Part shown: positions 31,917-41,037 of the stretch, in pieces
Position numbering within the stretch: the first letter of the stretch is position 1
Layout: each line of letters opens with the position of its first letter
Origin: Bradyrhizobium sp. sGM-13
GTDB taxonomy: Bacteria; Pseudomonadota; Alphaproteobacteria; Rhizobiales; Xanthobacteraceae
Length of the DNA stretch: 64,000 nucleotides
Assembly: GCF_018398875.1 (NCBI RefSeq)
Contig: NZ_JAGWDK010000009.1
Coordinates: 1-64,000, forward strand
Reading direction: 5' to 3'
The notes under the pieces: generated by a model
The model's database searches: none
Told to the model about the DNA's origin: nothing
Seen by the model: only the letters and a program-made list of their open reading frames with translations
Program-made: the position numbers and the translations under genes

Positions 31917-32150
31917 CTCGACACTCCTGTGACGACTATGTGCGGGAATTGGCGGCTGTTCCTACTTAGGAGCCGCTAGCGTTGATGCGCAAGGTGAAAT
32001 CAACGCGTTGAAGAATTCGCTGCATTGCAAAACAAGAACGTCGGTAAATATCGCGAAATGAACGCATTTGTGTTGCCACATCGTCAAAGATTTTGGTGTA
32101 TACTTTCGTAGTGAGCTGAACCAGAAGGTTCAGATCGCTAGGAGGTCACG

Positions 32151-32366
32151 ATGCCAGCTTTTGCTGAAATCCGGTCGACCGTGCCGCTTGGACCAGATCC
32201 GCGTGGATGTGATCTGCCGACGTGCCCTGTGTGTGCTGACACCATGGTGGCCGCGGAAGCGTCAGCCTACCTCAACGACAACGTGATCAGCTATCTCTGG
32301 ACCTGTGACACCTGCGGTTATGGTTTCGTGACCAAGCATTCGGTCAAGCGGTTCGCCTGTAATTGA
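32151..32366 (+). CDS. Small zinc-ribbon-like protein
   Basis: This 71-residue protein has TAGGAGG seven bases before the ATG. Two Cys pairs, CPVC (45 residues from the end) and CDTCGYGF, flank a hydrophobic middle (ASAYLNDNVISYLWT), and an extra Cys ends the protein (RFACN). The CPxC...CxxCG spacing suggests a zinc ribbon. It is soluble, cytoplasmic and of unknown role; small ribbons of this kind are common near rhizobial core genes. Confidence 0.65.
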   Translation: MPAFAEIRSTVPLGPDPRGCDLPTCPVCADTMVAAEASAYLNDNVISYLWTCDTCGYGFVTKHSVKRFACN

Positions 32367-32433
32367 GGGCATAGCGTTTTCAAGCGAAGTGGCATCCGGT
32401 TCGCGTGAAGAAAACGCGTCAAACTAAAATAGC

Positions 32434-33567
32434 CTATCTCGGAGCTATGTCACCGCGCGCCCAACCGGCGCGCGTTTGTTCTTGGAACGTCTCGAACGTG
32501 CCGGCGGTGATCGCGTCGCGCATGCCCTGCATCAGATACTGGTAATAGGCCACGTTGATTTCCGACAGCAGCATCGCGCCGAGCGTCTCTCCTGACCTCA
32601 CCAGATGATGCAAATAGGCGCGCGAGACGTTGCGCGCCGAGGGCCACGCGCTCTCCTCGTCGAGCGGCCGCGGATCGTCGGCATGACGGGCGTTGCGCAG
32701 ATTGATCTGGCCGAAGCGGGTGAATGCCATGCCGTGACGCCCGTTCCGCGTCGGCAGCACGCAATCGAACATATCGATGCCGCGCGCCACCGCCTCCAGC
32801 AAATCCTCGGGCGTGCCGACGCCCATCAGATAGCGCGGACGATCCGCGGGCAGCGCCGGCGCCGTTTCCTCGATCATCGCAAGCATCACCGCCTGCGGCT
32901 CGCCGACCGCCAGGCCGCCGATCGCGTAGCCGTGAAAACCGATATCCACCAATTCACGCGCGTTGATGTGGCGCATCGCGGGAATATCGCCGCCCTGCAC
33001 GATGCCAAACAGCATGTAGCCATCAGGCGCGCTCTCGAATGCGCGCTTGCTGCGCTCGGCCCAGCGTAGCGACAGCCGCATCGCGCGTTCGATGTCGTCG
33101 CGCGAGGCCGGCAGCCGCACGCATTCGTCCATCTGCATGGCGATGTCGGCGCCGAGCAGGCGCTGCACCTCGATCGAACGCTCCGGCGACAGCTCGACCT
33201 TGGTGCCGTCGATATGCGAGCGAAACGTCACGGCCTTTTCGCTCACCTTGCGCAGGTCCGACAGCGACATCACCTGGAAGCCGCCGGAGTCCGTCAGCAT
33301 CGGGCCGTTCCAGCCGGTGAAGGCCTGCAGGCCCCCCAGCACGGCGATCCGCTCGGCGCCCGGCCGCAGCATCAGATGATAAGTATTGCCGAGCACGATA
33401 TCGGCGCCGGCATCGCGCACGTCGCGCCAGTGCATGCCCTTCATCGCGCCGGCGGTGCCGACCGGCATGAAGGCCGGCGTTTGCACCACGCCATGCGGCG
33501 TGGTCAGGCGGCCGGTGCGGGCATGGCCGTTGGTGGCGAGCAACTCGAAATGATTGGGAAGACTCAT
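32434..33567 (-). CDS. tgt: tRNA-guanine transglycosylase (queuosine pathway)
   Basis: This protein has 377 residues from ATG 33567 ([20 protein letters not shown]). It exchanges guanine 34 of Asn/Asp/His/Tyr tRNAs for preQ1. [11 protein letters not shown] carries the general acid Asp93, and [17 protein letters not shown] holds the nucleophile Asp region. The usual zinc site of three Cys plus one His (E-C-x-C-x-x-C in E. coli) is altered: the segment reads [19 protein letters not shown], so all three Cys are replaced while the His is kept. queA lies 8 kb away. A palindromic operator-like site is 126 bases upstream. Confidence 0.92.
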   Translation of the reverse strand: MSLPNHFELLATNGHARTGRLTTPHGVVQTPAFMPVGTAGAMKGMHWRDVRDAGADIVLGNTYHLMLRPGAERIAVLGGLQAFTGWNGPMLTDSGGFQVMSLSDLRKVSEKAVTFRSHIDGTKVELSPERSIEVQRLLGADIAMQMDECVRLPASRDDIERAMRLSLRWAERSKRAFESAPDGYMLFGIVQGGDIPAMRHINARELVDIGFHGYAIGGLAVGEPQAVMLAMIEETAPALPADRPRYLMGVGTPEDLLEAVARGIDMFDCVLPTRNGRHGMAFTRFGQINLRNARHADDPRPLDEESAWPSARNVSRAYLHHLVRSGETLGAMLLSEINVAYYQYLMQGMRDAITAGTFETFQEQTRAGWARGDIAPR

Positions 33568-33683
33568 GGCGCTGCTTATTGCGTGCCGGGAACGGCCAAT
33601 CAACCCGCCCGGTGCGCATTCCGAGCCACCCGTGCCCCACGCCGGACACAATTGAGCCGCCCAGAGCGCCTCAGCTCTCGCAC

Positions 33684-33713
33684 TTGTTAAATAAAACGAT
33701 ACCGTATAGTTTT
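33684..33713 (+). promoter_or_regulatory. Palindromic operator (AAAACGATACnGTATnGTTTT) over a promoter
   Basis: AAAAC-G-ATAC-C-GTAT-A-GTTTT occupies 33693-33713, with matching AT flanks extending the palindrome to 25 bases. A TTGTTA (33684-33689) three bases before it and a TATAGT inside it make a plausible plus-strand promoter for the patatin gene. The same palindrome recurs at 37358-37378, just past the tetR gene. Confidence 0.65.
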
Positions 33714-33784
33714 ATAGGACAAGGCGGATGTCGCGGGCGATGAGGCCGGCGGCGGGTAGTAGCGTGTACGGTGACTGACGGCGA

Positions 33785-34963
33785 ATGCCCTCCCCCTCTT
33801 TCCCGACTGGATCACTCCTCTCCGACCGATGGATCAGGAAGACAGGCCCACGCCTGCTCAGGTCAGCAGTCTTGCTGTGCAGCCTCGCGGCTGCCGCCTG
33901 CACGTCCCTGCCGCGGACGCCTTACAGCGCTGCGGATGCCTCTAGCGCCCGCGTGCTCGATATCGATGGCCTGCGGCGCTACACCGACGAACCCGTCACA
34001 AAATTCCGTTTCGAGAAAGACCAGTTCTCCTCAACCAAGACCTATCTCGCGCTCTCCGGCGGCGGCGCCGATGGCGCCTATGGCGTGGGCGTGTTGAACG
34101 GCTGGACCGCAGCCGGCACCCGCCCGACCTTCTCGGTCGTCTCTGGCGTAAGCACCGGCGGCCTGATTGCGCCGTTTGCGTTTCTCGGGTCCCAGTACGA
34201 CGACACGTTGAGGGAGGTCTACACCAGCGGCATAGCAGAGAGCCTGCTCGCTGATCCCAGCATCATTCGCGTGCTGTTCGGATCCGGCCTGTTCGGCAAT
34301 AAGCGACTGCGCGAGCTGGTGGCCCGCTATGTCGGGCCGGAGATCCTCGCCGCCGTTGCGCGCGAAAATGCCAAGGGCCGAAAACTGCTGGTGGTGACGA
34401 CCGATCTCGACACCCAACGCACGGTCGTTTGGGACATGGGGAAAATCGCAGCCGTCGGTTCGCCCGAGGCGCTGCGCCTGTTTCGCGACGTGATGGCGGC
34501 CTCCGCCAGCATTCCCTTGGTCTTCCCGCCGATCCTGATCGAAGCCGAGGGCCAGGGCCGGCGCTTTGAGGAGATGCATGTCGACGGCGGCGTGACCGCT
34601 CCGGTCCTGACGCTGCCAGATGCCCTGCTCTTCCAGGGACGTCTGCCCGGAAACAGCCGGATGAACATCTACATTCTCGTCAACAAGAAGCTCGAACGAA
34701 CTTTTGAACTCGTGTCCAACAGCACGATCGATGTCGCCTCACGCAGCCTGTCGTCGATCACCCAGTCCCAGACGCGTTCGGTCATCTTCTCGACCTACGA
34801 TTTCGCCAAGCGCAACCGGTGGGGCTTCCATCTGTCCTATATTGAGCGCGACTATCCCGCGTCGCCCTCGGAGGGATTCGACACGGCCTATATGCGTGCC
34901 CTTTATCGGTATGGTTATGAGAAGGCTGCATCGGGCCGCGCCTGGACCTCGGCGCTTCCGTGA
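33785..34963 (+). CDS. Patatin-like phospholipase, probable lipoprotein
   Basis: This is a 392-residue protein. The N-terminal leader ends in a lipobox (LAAAAC, Cys39), so it is probably lipid-anchored. The catalytic parts are the oxyanion loop SGGGADGAYGVG (91-102), the nucleophile Ser123 in GVSTGG and the partner Asp in MHVDGGVTAP, the complete Ser/Asp dyad of the patatin fold. Activity on membrane lipids or lipid-like esters is expected. The conserved block YLALSGGGADGAYG matches a common alphaproteobacterial subgroup. Its promoter carries the TetR-type palindrome. It is divergent from tgt. Confidence 0.85.
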   Translation: MPSPSFPTGSLLSDRWIRKTGPRLLRSAVLLCSLAAAACTSLPRTPYSAADASSARVLDIDGLRRYTDEPVTKFRFEKDQFSSTKTYLALSGGGADGAYGVGVLNGWTAAGTRPTFSVVSGVSTGGLIAPFAFLGSQYDDTLREVYTSGIAESLLADPSIIRVLFGSGLFGNKRLRELVARYVGPEILAAVARENAKGRKLLVVTTDLDTQRTVVWDMGKIAAVGSPEALRLFRDVMAASASIPLVFPPILIEAEGQGRRFEEMHVDGGVTAPVLTLPDALLFQGRLPGNSRMNIYILVNKKLERTFELVSNSTIDVASRSLSSITQSQTRSVIFSTYDFAKRNRWGFHLSYIERDYPASPSEGFDTAYMRALYRYGYEKAASGRAWTSALP

Positions 34964-35166
34964 GCCGCCGCCTTGAAGAACAAGCGGGCCAGGTCTCTGA
35001 AGTTTGGCGTTTCATTCTTCCGTAGTGCCGAAAGACAATGGCCTCCAGAAGTATCAGACATATAGATAAGGTATTTGGCGTGACCCAGTGCCTTGGCCGG
35101 CAAGGGGAGCGGTGCTGACATGGTGGATTTCATGCTGCTTATGCCAGCAAGGCGTAGGAGTTAATC

Positions 35167-36311
35167 GTGAGCGCTAATAAAGCGATCAAACTTGCGGTGA
35201 TCGGACGTGGTCTGATCGGGTCGGCGGCTGCGCGACATTTGTGCAAAATGGGCCATGATGTTGCACTGATCGGGCCCAATGAGCCGGCAGATTTTTCGAG
35301 CCACAGCGGCGTCTTTGGAAGTCACTACGATGAGGGCCGTATTACGCGAAGTTTCGATCCGGGGGCATTTTGGAGGCAGGTGAACCGCGCTGCGATTTCG
35401 CGCTACGGCGAGATTTCAGCGGAAAGCGGTGTAGAATTTTACCGAGAAGTCGGCGTGCTTCACGTTGGCTCTGGCGAAAGCAGCGACGTCGCTTCAGTTG
35501 GGAAAATCTGTACTGAGGCCGGGATCCTCTGTGAATCATATAGGGATACCGGGCTCGCGGAGCGATTTCCGTTTCTGAGATCAACGGCGGGTATGCAGGG
35601 GTATTTCGAGCCGCGGAATGCCGGATACATCAGCCCGCGCCGCTTGGTCCGGGCACAGACAATCGGGGCGGAGCGCGCCGGGGTTCAGATTATCGACGAA
35701 CCTGCTCTAGGGATTCGGAAAGCGGCTCGGGTGTTACGATCCGGATGAGATCGGGCAGTGTCGAGGCCGAGCGTGTTCTCGTTGCGGCTGGCGGGCATAC
35801 CCAATCACTGCTCGGTCAATCATTGGGCTTTACGGTCTATGGACGTACCGCGGCGCTGTTTCGGCTTGGGGCGGCAGAGGTTCAACGTTTAGCCGGAATG
35901 CCGTCGATGCGTTGTATCGGACCCAAAGGCCAGAATCCCTATATTCTGCCGCCAATCGCCTATCCGGACGGCCAAACTTGGCTAAAGCTCGGCGGTGATC
36001 CGGTTGATATTCCGCTCGAAAGCGAGGCGGATATCAAGGACTGGTTCAAATCGGGCGGATCAATCGACGTTGCTGATGGGCTTCAAACGCAGATCCTTGA
36101 CCGTATTCGCGACTTCAATTTCGAAGAACGCCGCGTCGTGCCTTGCATGACCACCTTTGGCGACACGGGCCTGCCCCGCATCGGACCGCTTTCGAAGCGG
36201 GTATCGGTTGCATTCGGCTGCTACGGCAAGAGTGCGAAATGTTCGGACGAATTGGGTCGGTTAGGTGGCATGGCGCTGCTCGGTGAGGTTAGAGCAGAGC
36301 TCGCGCCCTGA
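35167..36311 (+). pseudogene. FAD-dependent amine oxidase (DAO/sarcosine-oxidase type), frameshifted
   Basis: Two consecutive frames make up one enzyme of about 380 residues. The first (GTG 35167, AGGAG upstream) has the FAD-binding VIGRGLIGSAAARHL and GSHYDEGRITRSFD, then stops at 35746-35748. The second continues from about 35730 (VTIRMRSGSVEAERVLVAAG) through the C-terminal GDTGLPRIGPL and GRLGGMAL blocks to 36311. An indel between 35715 and 35730 separates them. Homologues oxidise N-methyl or secondary amino acids such as sarcosine. Unless this is a sequencing error or the frames are translated separately, the gene is inactive. Confidence 0.75.
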
Positions 36312-36339
36312 CTGAGTTTTGTGTGGGTTCTTCTGCAAG

Positions 36340-36480
36340 ATGTTGTGCACCCAAGAGTGCTTCAGGGCCAAAGGCGCGCCAAACGCGGACGGCGAAGACG
36401 TCAGCGACAAGTTCGCCGTGGTGGAAGAGAGCCACGAGTTCACGTTGACGATATGGCCAATTCGGCCAGATTCGCGATGA
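36340..36480 (+). CDS. Short open frame of doubtful status
   Basis: This 46-residue frame reads MLCTQECFRAKGAPNADGED, then VSDKFAVVEESHEFTLTIWP and IRPDSR. The composition looks protein-like, but there is no ribosome-binding site. It may be the 3' remnant of a lost gene between the oxidase relic and tetR. Confidence 0.25.
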   Translation: MLCTQECFRAKGAPNADGEDVSDKFAVVEESHEFTLTIWPIRPDSR

Positions 36481-36508
36481 CGCCCCTCCTACTGCGCGTT
36501 ATAGAACA

Positions 36509-37297
36509 ATGACTGATATCACGACCGCGCAGGAATCGATGGGCATGGGATTGACTGCGACCAAGGCCAGACCGGCAAGACGAGAGGTCCCGAAGTCGCG
36601 CGGCGGCCGGCCGACGAAGAGCGCCGCCATCGAGCGCGATCAGCGGCTGATCGAAGTTGCCACCCGCCTTTTTTTGGACCGGGGCTATGACGCGACCTCG
36701 CTTGATGCGGTTGCGGAAGCAGCCCGGGTCAGCAAGCCCACCGTCTATTCGCGCTACGGCGACAAGCGCGGACTGTTTGCGGAGGTGCTGAGGCGCGAGA
36801 TCGCGCGCTGGCTTGCGCCGCTTGCTGAGGCGGCGGAGGGGCAGCTCACGCGTTCCTCGGACATTTCGGTCGAGCAGCGCCTGATAGAGGTCGGGCGCGA
36901 GATGCTGATGTTCACCTGCGGGCCCGATGCCGTTGCGTTCAGCCGCATGATGACGTCACAGGCCATCAACTTTCCCGACATTGCCAAACTCGGCAAGGAA
37001 GAGGGCTGGTTGAAGGCCGTTTCCACGACCGCGCGCTTCTTTGATCATTTGGTCGCACAGGGCGCTATGGACGTCGAGGATACCGGCATCGCGGCAGAGG
37101 TCTTTCTCGACGTGGTCGTCGGTCACACGCACCGCATGGCGACGTTCGGAACGCCGCTGGAGATGAAGTCCGCCGAAAAACGCATGCGCTTGGCGATCAG
37201 GCTGTTCCTGGCCGGTGCGCTTGGACCATCGAGCCGCGTTCAGTCCGCCCCCAAGGGAACCACTAAGGGAACCATTCGGCGCCGCTCTTCCCGCTGA
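36509..37297 (+). CDS. TetR/AcrR-family regulator (AefR-like C-terminal domain)
   Basis: This 262-residue protein has a 45-residue basic leader (RRGGRPTKSA-type), then the TetR helix-turn-helix (ATRLFLDRGYDATSLDAVAE, AARVSKPTVYSRYGDKRGLF). Its long C-terminal ligand/dimer domain carries SRMMTSQAINFPDIAKLG, as in AefR-like members. No ribosome-binding site is clear at ATG 36509; ATG 36539 is an alternative. A palindrome of TetR-site type lies 60 bases past its stop, over the promoter of the PepSY gene. An identical core sits before the patatin gene, so these are its likely targets. Confidence 0.85.
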   Translation: MTDITTAQESMGMGLTATKARPARREVPKSRGGRPTKSAAIERDQRLIEVATRLFLDRGYDATSLDAVAEAARVSKPTVYSRYGDKRGLFAEVLRREIARWLAPLAEAAEGQLTRSSDISVEQRLIEVGREMLMFTCGPDAVAFSRMMTSQAINFPDIAKLGKEEGWLKAVSTTARFFDHLVAQGAMDVEDTGIAAEVFLDVVVGHTHRMATFGTPLEMKSAEKRMRLAIRLFLAGALGPSSRVQSAPKGTTKGTIRRRSSR

Positions 37298-37346
37298 CAA
37301 TTCCGTGAGAACGGCGTTTCACGTGCGTTACCCCATGGCGCCATCG

Positions 37347-37378
37347 TTGACCAAAACAAAACGATACGGTATGGTTTT
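37347..37378 (+). promoter_or_regulatory. Promoter overlapped by the TetR-type palindrome
   Basis: TTGACC (37347-37352), 17 bases, TATGGT (37370-37375): a good sigma-70-type promoter. The palindrome AAAAC-G-ATAC-G-GTAT-G-GTTTT (37358-37378) covers the spacer and -10 box, ideal for repression. It reads toward the PepSY gene at 37556. Confidence 0.65.
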
Positions 37379-37555
37379 ATTATAAGCGAGTGCGAGCTTC
37401 CGCTTTCACTGGTCCCAGCGGGGGCTCTCACCGCTTCGATCGCCGCAAGCGGCGGTACCTTTGCGGCGTTCCGCGGCCGGCCCGAATACCTCCAAAGGGT
37501 CGGCCGCGCTTTCTTCGAGGCGATCCGGCAACCGCCGGCCGAGACAGGCTCATCG

Positions 37556-38176
37556 ATGGAGACTGCAACAATGCATGCGCCGAGATCGTGGAGAAAGTTG
37601 CTTGCAGCCATCCTGGTGGCGTTCATCCTGCCTGCCCCGGTCTATGCCATCGCATCGTCGACCGGCGAGCCAGCCTCCCTCCGCAACGAGGCCGGCGATG
37701 ACGCCGCGTCCGACCAGCAGGCGGTCAGCCGCGAGCTGGCGCTTTTCCGTGGATCGGCGATCTCGCTGAGCCAGGCGATGGCGATTGCCGAAGCCCTGCA
37801 TGCCGGCGCGACGACCGCCGATGTCAGCTTCGACGGCGCGCCGGATTCACCGGTCTACCGCGTCAAGACACTTCACAACGACCGCATCTGGCACCACGCC
37901 ATCGACGCCACGACTGGCAAGATCGTCGGCGGCGAAGCCGCCCTGCCCCTGAAGGAGTTCGATGCCGCGGAACGCAGCAACCTCGTTGCACTCAAGACGA
38001 TCCGGCAGCGCCTGGCAGATGCCGTCCGCGTGGCCGAGCACGCGGCGTCGGGCAAGGCCATCAGCGGCGGCCTGATCCGCGAACGCGGCCGGCTGAATTT
38101 CGCGATCGTCGTCATGAGTGGCAACGACCTGAAAGCGGTGATCCTCGAGCCTCCCGGCGCCGCAAGGCGGCGATGA
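37556..38176 (+). CDS. Exported protein with a PepSY domain
   Basis: This 206-residue protein starts at ATG 37556 or 37571. The signal peptide (SWRKLLAAILVAFILPAPVY) is cleaved near AIA. The mature part has the PepSY fold: ISLSQAMAIAEALHAGATTA, VYRVKTLHNDRIWHHAIDAT and TGKIVGGE, the usual helix then strand with the D-x-x-TGK-V turn. A second helix-strand unit (TIRQRLADAVRVAEHAASGK ... NFAIVVM) may be a degenerate repeat. PepSY domains inhibit or chaperone periplasmic enzymes. The promoter carries the TetR-type palindrome. Confidence 0.8.
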   Translation: METATMHAPRSWRKLLAAILVAFILPAPVYAIASSTGEPASLRNEAGDDAASDQQAVSRELALFRGSAISLSQAMAIAEALHAGATTADVSFDGAPDSPVYRVKTLHNDRIWHHAIDATTGKIVGGEAALPLKEFDAAERSNLVALKTIRQRLADAVRVAEHAASGKAISGGLIRERGRLNFAIVVMSGNDLKAVILEPPGAARRR

Positions 38177-38259
38177 CGGGGCTCGTCTGCCCGCATTGCA
38201 GACCGGATGAGGCGAAAAGCCGTTGACTGCAGCCCCAAGCTGCCGCATAAGTCCGCGCC

Positions 38260-38331
38260 ATGACGACTTCGACCAAAGCGACCACGAAAACCAAAGCACC
38301 CTCCGGGGGCTCGGGAGCCGTGCGCGCGTAG
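38260..38331 (+). CDS. Possible 23-residue Lys/Thr-rich peptide
   Basis: MTTSTKATTKTKAPSGGSGA then VRA, ending 25 bases before a terminator. The basic, low-complexity composition resembles small Lys-rich proteins of Bradyrhizobium, but there is no ribosome-binding site. Low confidence. Confidence 0.25.
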   Translation: MTTSTKATTKTKAPSGGSGAVRA

Positions 38332-38355
38332 TCGAACGATCGCATTATCCGAACC

Positions 38356-38389
38356 GAAGCCCCGCCTGAAAAGGACCGGGGCTTTTTTA
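38356..38389 (+). terminator. Rho-independent terminator
   Basis: AAGCCCCG - loop CCTGAAAAGGAC - CGGGGCTT, followed by TTTTAT; it ends the PepSY transcript just before asd. Confidence 0.75.
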
Positions 38390-38428
38390 TTGCCTGTAAG
38401 CCATGATGCTCAACCAGAGGACAGACCC

Positions 38429-39454
38429 GTGAGCCACGAACCCGTTGTAGCCATTGCCGGCGTGACCGGCGCGGTCGGCGCCGAATTCATCGCCACCATG
38501 GACAGGCGCGCTTTTCCGGTCGGCAGGCTCAAGGCGCTGGCGAGCGCCCGCTCGGCCGGCAAGACCATCGATTTCCGCGGCGAGAAGATCGTGATCGAGG
38601 AGCTAACCGAAAAGTCGTTCGAGGGCGTCGACATCGCGCTGTTCTCGGCGGGCGGCGGCATCTCGCGCAAGTTCGCGCCTGCTGCCGTGAAGGCCGGCGC
38701 GGTCGTGGTCGACAATTCCTCAGCGTTCCGGATGGATCCGAACGTGCCGCTGGTCATCCCGGAGATCAACGCGGGCCGCATCCGCGACCACAAGGGCATC
38801 ATCGCCAACCCGAACTGTTCGGCGATTACCGCGCTGGTGCCGCTGTGGCCGATCCACCGCCAGAACCGCATCAAGCGCATGATCGTCTCGACCTACCAGG
38901 CGGCAAGCGGTGCAGGCGCGGCCGCCATGGAGGAACTGGTGGAATCGACCCGCGCCTATCTCGACGGCCGGCCGTTCACGCCCAAGGTGATCCCGCTCCC
39001 CTACGCCTTCAACGTCTTCAGCCACAACACGGCAATCGATCCCGAGACCGGCTACAACGACGAAGAGACCAAGGTGATCAGGGAGACCCGCAAGATCTTC
39101 GAGGACGATAGAATCGCGATCGGCGTAACCTGCGTCCGCGTGCCGGTGCTCCGCGCCCATTGCGAGGCCATCACCTTCGAATGCGAAAAGCCGATCACCG
39201 AGGATGAAGTGCGCGCGATCCTGTCGAAGGCGCCGGGCGTCAGAATCGTCGACGACCGCGCAAAGAACTATTTTCCGATGCCGATCGATGCGTCGGGCCA
39301 GGACGACGTTCTGGCCGGCCGCATCCGCAAGGATCTCAGCGACGCCTCCGGCCACTCGATCTCGATGTTTGTATCGGCCGATCAGCTCCTGAAGGGCGCA
39401 GCGCTGAACGCAATCCAGATCGCGGAGTTACTGCCGCAACGCGCGATGGCGTGA
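38429..39454 (+). CDS. asd: Aspartate-semialdehyde dehydrogenase
   Basis: This protein has 341 residues from GTG 38429 (AGAGGA upstream). It reduces aspartyl phosphate to aspartate semialdehyde in the Lys/Thr/Met and diaminopimelate pathways. The NADP site is VAIAGVTGAVGAEF, the catalytic Cys is in NPNCSAIT, and the substrate block EAITFECEKPI and the C-terminal DVLAGRIRKD match the proteobacterial enzyme. Full length, single gene following a terminator. Confidence 0.93.
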   Translation: MSHEPVVAIAGVTGAVGAEFIATMDRRAFPVGRLKALASARSAGKTIDFRGEKIVIEELTEKSFEGVDIALFSAGGGISRKFAPAAVKAGAVVVDNSSAFRMDPNVPLVIPEINAGRIRDHKGIIANPNCSAITALVPLWPIHRQNRIKRMIVSTYQAASGAGAAAMEELVESTRAYLDGRPFTPKVIPLPYAFNVFSHNTAIDPETGYNDEETKVIRETRKIFEDDRIAIGVTCVRVPVLRAHCEAITFECEKPITEDEVRAILSKAPGVRIVDDRAKNYFPMPIDASGQDDVLAGRIRKDLSDASGHSISMFVSADQLLKGAALNAIQIAELLPQRAMA

Positions 39455-39463
39455 ACATGCCGC

Positions 39464-39552
39464 AGGGTGGGCAAAGGCGCGACTGCGCCGTGCCCACCAT
39501 CGGTCCGCATCATCAATCGAAATATTGGGCACGCTTCGCTTTGCCCACCCTA
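39464..39552. repeat. Interspersed palindromic element, GGGTGGGCAAAG type
   Basis: AGGGTGGGCAAAGGCGCGAC ... TTTGCCCACCCTA: an inverted repeat with an internal GTGCCCACC. A close relative is at 63151-63241. It lies between the convergent asd and sorbosone-dehydrogenase-like genes. Confidence 0.6.
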
Positions 39553-39556
39553 CCCG

Positions 39557-40857
39557 CTACGCGCCCGTCACGCGCCAGATCACGTTGCCGACGTCGTCGG
39601 CGACTAGCAGCGAGCGGTCGGGACCGATCGTCACGCCAACCGGTCGTCCGTAGGAGACTTTCTCGTCGGCGGCGAGAAAGCCCGTCAAAATATCCCGCGG
39701 CGGACCGGAGGGGCGGCCGTTCTCGAACGGCACGAAGACGACGGCGTAGCCGCTCAGCGTGCTGCGATTCCAGGAGCCGTGCTGGCCGATCAACATGCCG
39801 TCCGGAAAGCCCGGCAGCGTGCCTGATGGCATCCAGCACAGGCCGAGCGAGGCGGTGTGGCCGCCGAGTGCATAGTCGGGTTGAATCGCCTTCGCGACCA
39901 TGACCGGGTCCTGCGGCACGCGGTCGTCTATCGTCTGTCCCCAGTAGCAATAGGGCCAGCCGTAGAAGCCGCCGTCGCGCACTGAAGTCAGATAGTCCGC
40001 GGCGTCTCGTCGCCGAGGCCGTCGCGCTCGTTAACGACCGTCCAGAGCACGCCGGTGTTGGGCTCCCAGGCGAGGCCCACGGGGTTGCGCAGTCCGCCGG
40101 CGAAGATGCGGCTCGAACCGTCGCCAAGATCGAGTTCATAGATCGCAGCGCGGCCCTGCTCCACTTCCATGCCCATCTCGGCGATGTTGCTGAGCGAACC
40201 GACTCCGGCGTAGAGCTTTTTGCCATCCGCGCTCGGCAGCAGGCTCCGCGTCCAATGTCCGCCGGGCTTGAATGTCACGAGCTTTCGTCCCTCGGCGGTG
40301 ATGCGGTCCGCGCCAGCCACATAGGGAAAGGCGACCACGCCGTCGGTGTTGCCGACATAGAAGGTGTCGCCGACCATCGCCATGCCGAACGGCTGGCTCA
40401 GTCCCTCCATGAAGATCCCGCGCCCTTCAGCAACGCCGTCACCATCGCGATCGCGCAACAGGGTGATGCGGTCGGCGCTGACACCGAGCGCCGCGGCACG
40501 CCGCATCGTGGCCTGCATCGCATAGTGGAACACGCTCCTGGGCGGTCCCGCGATCTGGGTGGCCTCTGCGATGAGCACGTCGCCATTGGGCAGCACGTTG
40601 ATCCAGCGCGGATGGTCCAGGCCGGTCGCAAACGCGTTGACCTTGAGCCCGGGCGCCGCGGTCGGCCTCTGCCCGTCGCTCCAGCCTTGGGCCGTCGGCA
40701 TCTTGAGCGTCGGGATCGCCCCTTGCGGCTTCGCCGCTGGAATTGCCGGCGCGCTGCCCCAGGCCGCTTTGGGCGCGGATCCCTGCAGACGTCGCCACAG
40801 CAGCGCCGCGGCGCCGATCAGCGCGACCATTCGCGCGAAAATGCCGGAAAAGTTCAT
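39557..40857 (-). pseudogene. Sorbosone dehydrogenase-like beta-propeller, frameshifted
   Basis: The N-terminal 289 residues (start ATG 40857; hydrophobic anchor IFARMVALIGAAALLWRR) contain the PQQ-type propeller blades GLDHPRWINVLPNGDVLIAE, ITLLRDRDGDGVAEG and IFAGGLRNPVGLAWEPNTGV. They stop at GDETPRTI (39988). The other frame continues DYLTSVRDGGFYGWPYCYWG, GLCWMPSGTLPGFPDGMLIG, QHGSWNRS and YGRPVGVTIGPDRSLLVADD, ending at 39557. One missing base in the GDETP-P-DYL codons explains it. The intact family oxidises sugars or aldoses in the periplasm with PQQ. It may be a true pseudogene or a sequencing error. Confidence 0.75.
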
Positions 40858-41037
40858 GCAGGGCCCCTGTTGTTCCCGCGCACCGATGCGCCGAGAGACG
40901 GTAGTTATACGATCTTGGCGTCAGCCGCCGAATCAAAGAGACAGGCGTTAGCGCTTTTTTGTCAGAGCGCTTCCTCCCTGAACCTTTGCCCGCCCAATTG
41001 GCGGGCCTCTTTTCAAGCGAGGACGCCCGGCTTCGCC

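Noticed and set aside
36321..36512. 63-codon plus-strand frame before tetR
   Set aside because: Extremely Arg-rich with no start signal; a different frame at 36340-36480 looks more protein-like.
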